Positions 12,524 through 13,534 of a stretch of DNA of 13,534 nt are shown here, piece by piece. Origin of the DNA: Bacillota bacterium (GTDB taxonomy: Bacteria > Bacillota > Sulfobacillia > JAJZYS01 > JAJZLH01); the NCBI GenBank assembly GCA_021850485.1, contig JAJZLY010000019.1:1-13534 (forward strand). The letters run 5' to 3'. Below the pieces are notes generated by a model, which did no database searches, had not been told where the DNA came from, and was given only the letters and a program-made list of their open reading frames with translations. How positions within the stretch are numbered: the first letter of the stretch is position 1; each line of letters begins with the position of its first letter. The translations under genes and the position numbers were made by a program.

Positions 12524-13534
12524 ATGCTGAAGGCGACGCGCCCAGCCCTCATCCTACTCGCTTCGGCTACCTTGGCCCAACTGGGCTCCTCGGCTGTGTT
12601 GCAAGGTGTCTCCGTACTGGCCGTCTTTCTGCGCCCAACCTTGCACCTGTCCCTCACGGCCATGGGCGGCTTGACGGCTGCCATCGCCGTAGGCACCATG
12701 CTCGGTCTGTTGGTCTGGGGCAGCCTGGTCGATCGCTGGGGCCCGCGCCGCCTGATGGTGTTTGGCCTACCAGCTGTGGTTCTCGTCGCCCTCTGGCTCG
12801 CCAGCGGTGTCAGCTTCTTGCCCCTGGTGGCCGGCCTCGCCCTGCTCGGCATCGCGCTGGCGGCCATTCCCAGCGGCGGCAGCCGGGCCATCTTCGAGAC
12901 CTTTGCGGGAGCGCAACGGGGCACCGCAATGGGCATCCGCCAGGCCGGTGTTCCGATGGGAGCGGCCCTCAGCGCTGCCGTCATTCCCCTGCTGGCCCCG
13001 GCCCTCGGCCCGTTCCCGGTCTTTGCGGTCATGGCCGCCCTCATCGCCTTGTTCGGCATGCCCTTTTTATGGCTCTCGCCGAAGAGTGCGATGATCCACA
13101 CGGTGGGTGCCCGGCTGGGCGAGCTCGCCCCCGCCATCCCGGTGTGGGCGCTGGGCACGGTGCTGGCCGCCGGTCAGTATGTGCCGGTCGCTTTCTTGAT
13201 CGTTGATCTGCACGACCGCCTCGCCTTCTCCCTGGTCACGGCCGGTCTAGCCCTGGCCGTCGTCCAGGTGGCAGGTGCTATCACCAGGGTCGGCCTCGGC
13301 CGACTGTCGGATCAGCGGCCCCATCACCGCTCCCCGTACGTGGCGGCAGCCGCCCTGTTGGCAGCTTTCTCCGCCGCCGGCCTGGCGGCGATGGGGGCCG
13401 GGACGCCCAGTTGGCTTCCGTTTGTGGCGGCGGCCGGCCTGGGCGCCGGCGGGGCCGGCTGGAACGCCTTGCAACTGACCTGGGCCGGCGAGCGAGTCCC
13501 GCCCAGCCGGGCCGGTCAATCCATGAGCTGGTGC
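12524..13534 (+). CDS. MFS transporter (3' end outside window)
   Basis: At least 337 residues, running off the window end in frame with no stop. Hydrophobic segments alternate with short loops from the N-terminus (PALILLASATLAQLGSSAVL). GSLVDRWGPRRLMVFGL is the classic MFS loop 2-3 signature (GxLxDRxGxRR), and RGTAMGIRQAGVPMGAAL is the conserved loop 4-TM5 motif. ITRVGLGRLSDQRPHHR is the loop 8-9 repeat of the signature. These features fit a drug/H+ antiporter or cyanate-type MFS protein; the substrate is not predictable. The ATG at 12524 has AAGAGGT (12512-12518) five bases upstream. Only 43 bases separate it from the divergent HAD gene, so promoters for one or both must lie inside coding sequence. 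Confidence 0.9.
   Translation, partial: MLKATRPALILLASATLAQLGSSAVLQGVSVLAVFLRPTLHLSLTAMGGLTAAIAVGTMLGLLVWGSLVDRWGPRRLMVFGLPAVVLVALWLASGVSFLPLVAGLALLGIALAAIPSGGSRAIFETFAGAQRGTAMGIRQAGVPMGAALSAAVIPLLAPALGPFPVFAVMAALIALFGMPFLWLSPKSAMIHTVGARLGELAPAIPVWALGTVLAAGQYVPVAFLIVDLHDRLAFSLVTAGLALAVVQVAGAITRVGLGRLSDQRPHHRSPYVAAAALLAAFSAAGLAAMGAGTPSWLPFVAAAGLGAGGAGWNALQLTWAGERVPPSRAGQSMSWC

Noticed and set aside
12481-13158. Long minus-strand extension of the HAD frame (378 aa in total)
   Set aside because: It lies antisense to a clear MFS transporter and reads as Arg/Ala/Pro-rich low-complexity sequence. The HAD family N-terminus begins at 12480.

Overview
The window is bacterial chromosomal DNA, GC-rich by eye (roughly 60-65%), densely packed and almost entirely protein-coding. 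Strong AGGAGG-type ribosome sites, a TrmK-type tRNA methyltransferase, a PepC-type aminopeptidase and sulfur-handling enzymes suggest a GC-rich Firmicute, perhaps close to Sulfobacillus or a related acidophile/thermophile. The taxonomic guess is inference; no marker here settles it.

Layout. (1) 1-127: the last 38 codons of an ISL3-family transposase and the terminal end of its insertion sequence. (2) 202-1714, plus strand: a three-gene run of a metallo-beta-lactamase-fold hydrolase, a YgiT-type zinc-finger protein and a FlaR-like P-loop kinase. (3) 4121-1711, minus strand: a three-gene operon of a membrane protein with a bacterial PH-like domain, a two-half VOC protein and a SCO1 domain fused to a cysteine-less thioredoxin-like domain. 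Operons 2 and 3 converge and share a CTAG as both stop codons. (4) 5551-4202, minus: pepC with a strong terminator; divergent from it, 5732-6463 encodes a secreted protein, also followed by a terminator. (5) 6577-7785: an MFS transporter with an anomalous start. (6) 8006-8485: a GNAT acetyltransferase behind a structured leader. (7) 8486-8850: a non-coding convergent gap full of hairpins. (8) 10454-8851, minus: a 63-aa orphan, a persulfide-dioxygenase-like enzyme and a tandem rhodanese, a likely sulfane-sulfur unit. (9) 12480-10575, minus: a HAD-family soluble P-type-ATPase-like protein, trmK, an RNase HI gene and rnpB (RNase P RNA). (10) 12524 to the window end, plus: a second MFS transporter, cut by the window.

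Several neighbours are translationally coupled by GTGA or ATGA overlaps (834-837, 3570-3573, 11351-11354, 12022-12025). The most notable features are rnpB directly behind rnhA, with a sigma-A-like promoter whose -10 box contains the rnhA stop codon; the SCO1/dead-thioredoxin fusion; the MFS gene with no conventional start at a usable distance from its Shine-Dalgarno; and two structured non-coding stretches. I did not find CRISPR arrays, tRNAs, phage genes or a clear defence system.
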